From NCBI GenBank assembly GCA_021791455.1, contig JAJYWM010000410.1, positions 1 through 7,197 of the forward strand: 7,197 nucleotides of DNA. The letters are read 5' to 3'. A program made the translations under genes and the position numbers. Source of the stretch: a bacterium (GTDB taxonomy: Bacteria; Chloroflexota; Dormibacteria; UBA8260; Bog-877). Positions within the stretch are counted from its first letter, which is position 1; every line of letters starts with the position of its first letter. The notes beneath the pieces were generated by a model, which was not told the DNA's origin, ran no database searches, and saw nothing but the letters and a program-made list of their open reading frames with translations. Shown one piece after another: positions 5,248-7,197 of this stretch.

Positions 5248-5277
5248 CTCAAACTTCCGACTAGACGGAAGTTTGAG
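5248..5277. repeat. Abutted terminal inverted repeats of the two IS copies
   Basis: CTCAAACTTCCG (5248-5259), the 6-nt centre ACTAGA and CGGAAGTTTGAG (5266-5277) form a perfect 12-bp inverted repeat. The left arm is the right terminus of copy 1; the right arm is the left terminus of copy 2. The CTAG in the centre belongs to both elements. It could form a cruciform and is a paired transposase-binding site. Confidence 0.85.
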
Positions 5278-5291
5278 CCGCCCGGGGCGGC
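5277..5291. repeat. GC palindrome just inside the left end of IS copy 2
   Basis: GCCGCCC, a central G, then GGGCGGC make a 15-bp near-perfect palindrome directly following the terminal repeat and about 75 bp before the -35 of the transposase. In RNA entering from outside the element it would fold as a strong hairpin, and might damp read-through into the transposase; this is inference. Copy 1 has only a weak hairpin, CGGC-catca-GCCG (5235-5247), near the equivalent place. Confidence 0.5.
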
Positions 5292-5365
5292 GTTCTGCTG
5301 ACGTGTCGTTGTCCAGCAAGGGATATGGCGACGGCGACTCGACAGATATGTAGGCACTAAGATAG

Positions 5366-5394
5366 TTGACGTCGGTGGCAGAGTATGCCATCAT
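5366..5394 (+). promoter_or_regulatory. Promoter of transposase copy 2
   Basis: TTGACG (5366-5371), a 17-bp spacer, CATCAT (5389-5394), 6 nt, then GTG at 5401. The -35 matches 5 of 6 consensus positions and the -10 matches 4 of 6. The layout is base-for-base the same distance from the start codon as in copy 1 although the spacer sequences have diverged, which supports both promoter calls. Confidence 0.6.
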
Positions 5395-5400
5395 TACTCT

Positions 5401-7131
5401 GTGCCTACTCGAAGCGGCAAGGTCCACGTCGCCACCACCCGCAGACACTACAAGGGGAAGGTCTACGAGACCCATCTGCTCCGCCGCACCTACCGCGAGG
5501 GAGGCAAGGTCAAGAACGAGACGGTGGGCAATCTCTCCCACCTGCCGGCCGAGACCATCGAGCTGATCCGTCGCAGCCTGGCCGGCGAGCACTTCGTCTC
5601 CGGCAGCGACCTGGAGGTCCGGCGCAGCCGGCCCCACGGCCACGTGGTCGCCGTCGCGGAAGTGATGCGGCAGCTGGGGATGGCGGAGCTGCTCGATCGT
5701 CAGCCCTGCCGGCAGCGGGACCTGGTGCTGGCCCTGATCGGTGCCCGGCTGCTGGAGCCCCAGTCCAAGCTGGCGACCAGCCGCACGTGGGGGGAGTCGA
5801 CCCTGAGTGCGGTCTTCGGGGTGGAGGACGCCAGCGTGGATGAGATCTATGCCGCCCTCGACTGGCTCCGGGAGCGCCAGCCCAAGATCGAGGAGCGGCT
5901 GGCCCGGCGCCATCTCGCCGAGGGAGGGCTGGCCCTCTACGACTTGAGCTCGTCGTACGTCGAGGGGCGCCACTGTCCCCTGGCCCAGCTCGGCTACAGC
6001 CGCGACGGCAAGCGGGGCACCCTGCAGATCGAGTACGGGCTGATCACCGATGCCGAGGGCCGGCCGATCGCCGTGGAGGTGGTGCCGGGCAACACCGGCG
6101 ATCCCGCCACCGTGGCCACCCAGGTGGAGAAGTTGAAGGACCGCTTTGGCCTCCCGGACGTGGTCCTGGTGGGCGACCGGGGGATGCTCACCCAGGCCCG
6201 CATCGAGACGCTCAAGGAGCGGGGCGGCATTGGCTGGATCTCGGCGCTGCGCAGCCCCGCGATCCGGGCCCTGGTCGAGGCCGGGGCCATCCAGATGAGC
6301 CTCTTCGACGAGCGCAGCCTGGTGGAGATCGCCCATCCGGACTTCCCGGGCGAGCGGCTGGTGGTGTGCCGCAACCCGCGCCTGGCCGAGGAGCGGGCGC
6401 GCAAGCGCGAGGACCTGCTCCAGGCCACCGAGGCCAAGCTGCAGCCGATCGTGGAGGCGGTCGAGGTCGGACGGCTGCGGGGCGCTGCCGCCATCGGGCT
6501 GCGGGTGGGCAGGGTGATCGGCACCTACAAGATGGGCAAGCACTTTGCTGTCGAGATCACCGATGACAGCCTGCGGGTGGAGCGCCAGCCGGCGGAGATC
6601 GCCGCCGAGGCGGCGCTGGACGGCCTCTACGTGATCCGGAGCTCAGTGGCCGAGGACAAGCTGGCCAGCGATCAGCTGGTCCGGGCCTACAAGCAGCTGA
6701 GCCAGGTGGAGCGGGCCTTCCGGACCTGGAAGGGCTACGACATCCAGGTCCGGCCCATCCACCACTGGGCCGAGGAGCGGGTCCGGGCCCACATCCTGCT
6801 CTGCATGCTCGCCTACTACGTGCGCTGGCAGCTGGAGCGAGCCTGGGCGCCGCTGCTCTTCCGCGACGAGGAGCGGCCCGTGCTGGACGACCCCGTGGCC
6901 CCGGCTGAGCGTTCCGCCGCGGCGCTGCGCAAGGTCTCCACCCAGCAGCTCGAGGACGGCACTCCGGTGCACAGCTTCCGCACCCTGCTCGACTCCCTCA
7001 TGACCATCACCCGCAACCGGGTGGTCCCCCGCGGCTTGCCGGAGAGCGCCGCCTTCGACATCGTCACCACCCCCACCCCCCTCCAGGCCCGCGCCCTGAC
7101 CCTGCTCAACCCCTCCCCGAGCCCCAGGTAG
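5401..7131 (+). CDS. IS1634-family DDE transposase, copy 2
   Basis: A 576-aa transposase homologous along its whole length to copy 1. An N-terminal DNA-binding region (about 1-90) with the conserved block YREGGKVKNE is followed by the catalytic core: Asp181 (ALYDLSSSYVEG), Asp259 (VLVGDRGMLT) and Glu437 within YKQLSQVERAFRTWK, then GYDIQVRPIHHW. The insertion between the second Asp and the Glu (about 260-430) is the beta-rich region expected in IS4-like enzymes. The GTG at 5401 has no Shine-Dalgarno but lies 6 nt after a -10 hexamer, and it gives an N-terminus aligning with copy 1. The C-terminus differs (PSPSPR against PKST). No stop or frameshift is seen, so it is likely active. Its codon bias is as GC-rich as the neighbouring genes, consistent with long residence in high-GC hosts. 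Confidence 0.94.
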   Translation: MPTRSGKVHVATTRRHYKGKVYETHLLRRTYREGGKVKNETVGNLSHLPAETIELIRRSLAGEHFVSGSDLEVRRSRPHGHVVAVAEVMRQLGMAELLDRQPCRQRDLVLALIGARLLEPQSKLATSRTWGESTLSAVFGVEDASVDEIYAALDWLRERQPKIEERLARRHLAEGGLALYDLSSSYVEGRHCPLAQLGYSRDGKRGTLQIEYGLITDAEGRPIAVEVVPGNTGDPATVATQVEKLKDRFGLPDVVLVGDRGMLTQARIETLKERGGIGWISALRSPAIRALVEAGAIQMSLFDERSLVEIAHPDFPGERLVVCRNPRLAEERARKREDLLQATEAKLQPIVEAVEVGRLRGAAAIGLRVGRVIGTYKMGKHFAVEITDDSLRVERQPAEIAAEAALDGLYVIRSSVAEDKLASDQLVRAYKQLSQVERAFRTWKGYDIQVRPIHHWAEERVRAHILLCMLAYYVRWQLERAWAPLLFRDEERPVLDDPVAPAERSAAALRKVSTQQLEDGTPVHSFRTLLDSLMTITRNRVVPRGLPESAAFDIVTTPTPLQARALTLLNPSPSPR

Positions 7132-7197
7132 CCAGAACGGCGCAGCCCAGGCCGAACTCAGCTGAACTCGTCCGACCGCTCAAACTTCCGGTTAGGG

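Larger units (their letters stand above)
3336..5264 (-). mobile_element. Complete IS1634-family insertion sequence, copy 1
   Basis: About 1.93 kb. The left end is TTAACCGGAAGTTTGAG and the right end, read inward on the minus strand, is CTAGTCGGAAGTTTGAG; they share CGGAAGTTTGAG exactly with further imperfect matches beyond it. One transposase gene fills it. The region downstream of the transposase stop (3399 to 3336) aligns without gaps to the equivalent region of copy 2, which fixes the left boundary at 3336 rather than at the solo end 3233. Its right end overlaps copy 2 by CTAG (5261-5264). Flanking direct repeats cannot be established. Confidence 0.85.
5261..7195 (+). mobile_element. Complete IS1634-family insertion sequence, copy 2
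   Basis: About 1.94 kb. The left end is CTAGACGGAAGTTTGAGCCG and the right end, read inward on the minus strand, is CTAACCGGAAGTTTGAGCGG, imperfect terminal inverted repeats of about 20 bp. It contains one transposase gene and no passenger. Only two bases lie beyond the right end in this window, so a target-site duplication cannot be tested. It is a related but clearly diverged copy of the element at 3336-5264, in the opposite orientation. Confidence 0.85.

Noticed and set aside
4189..5301. Long open frames antisense to both transposases (also 5230-6543 minus)
   Set aside because: They mirror each other because the transposases are homologous; the products are His/Gln/Leu/Gly-rich shadows with no independent motif.
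3336..7195. Composite transposon with cargo
   Set aside because: The two IS elements abut and overlap by 4 bp; there is no passenger DNA between them.
1..7197. CRISPR array, tRNA or rRNA
   Set aside because: No regularly spaced repeats with spacers and no cloverleaf or rRNA-like sequence was found by eye on either strand; the 2044-2106 structure lacks the tRNA arm arrangement.

Overview
The window comes from a high-GC bacterium: nearly every real gene has G or C at almost all third codon positions. Gene content does not fix the taxon. The archaeal-type peroxiredoxin, the short HicAB pair, the IS1634-family transposases and several apparently leaderless starts would suit an actinobacterial, Chloroflexota or Dormibacteria-like lineage, but this is inference.

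Left part (1-1861): a minus-strand peroxiredoxin (119-805) with a very strong Shine-Dalgarno is followed on the same strand by the first 19 codons of a Gfo/Idh/MocA-type oxidoreductase that runs off the left edge. Divergent from them, on the plus strand, is an exported, membrane-anchored Asp-box (BNR-like) protein (968-1861).

Middle part (1862-3335): a decayed stretch with the first residues of a lost ABC transporter ATPase. Its homology stops at a 63-bp nested palindromic element (2044-2106), which is followed by a small ORF with coding-like composition (2129-2263). Next comes a compact hicA-hicB toxin-antitoxin operon with a one-codon ATGA overlap and an inverted repeat lying on its promoter. 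After that is a signal-peptide ORF that loses coding character before an insertion-sequence end. A 24-codon remnant resembling the C-terminal part of an IS256/Mutator transposase is trapped between two identical 30-bp IS ends.

Right part (3336-7195): two complete IS1634-family elements stand head to head, with divergent transposases of 574 and 576 aa. Counted by hand they are about 82% identical in protein, with no gaps until the C-terminus, and both keep the DDE residues. They abut with no cargo and share a 4-bp CTAG at 5261-5264, so their terminal inverted repeats form a 12-bp perfect palindrome around ACTAGA. Both transposases have a promoter of identical geometry: -35, 17 bp, -10, 6 nt, then GTG. 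This implies leaderless mRNAs and decides the start codons.

I see no clearly new defence or metabolic system. The most interesting signals are the IS junction, the conserved leaderless promoter layout, the duplicated IS end with its trapped fragment, and the nested palindrome at 2044-2106.
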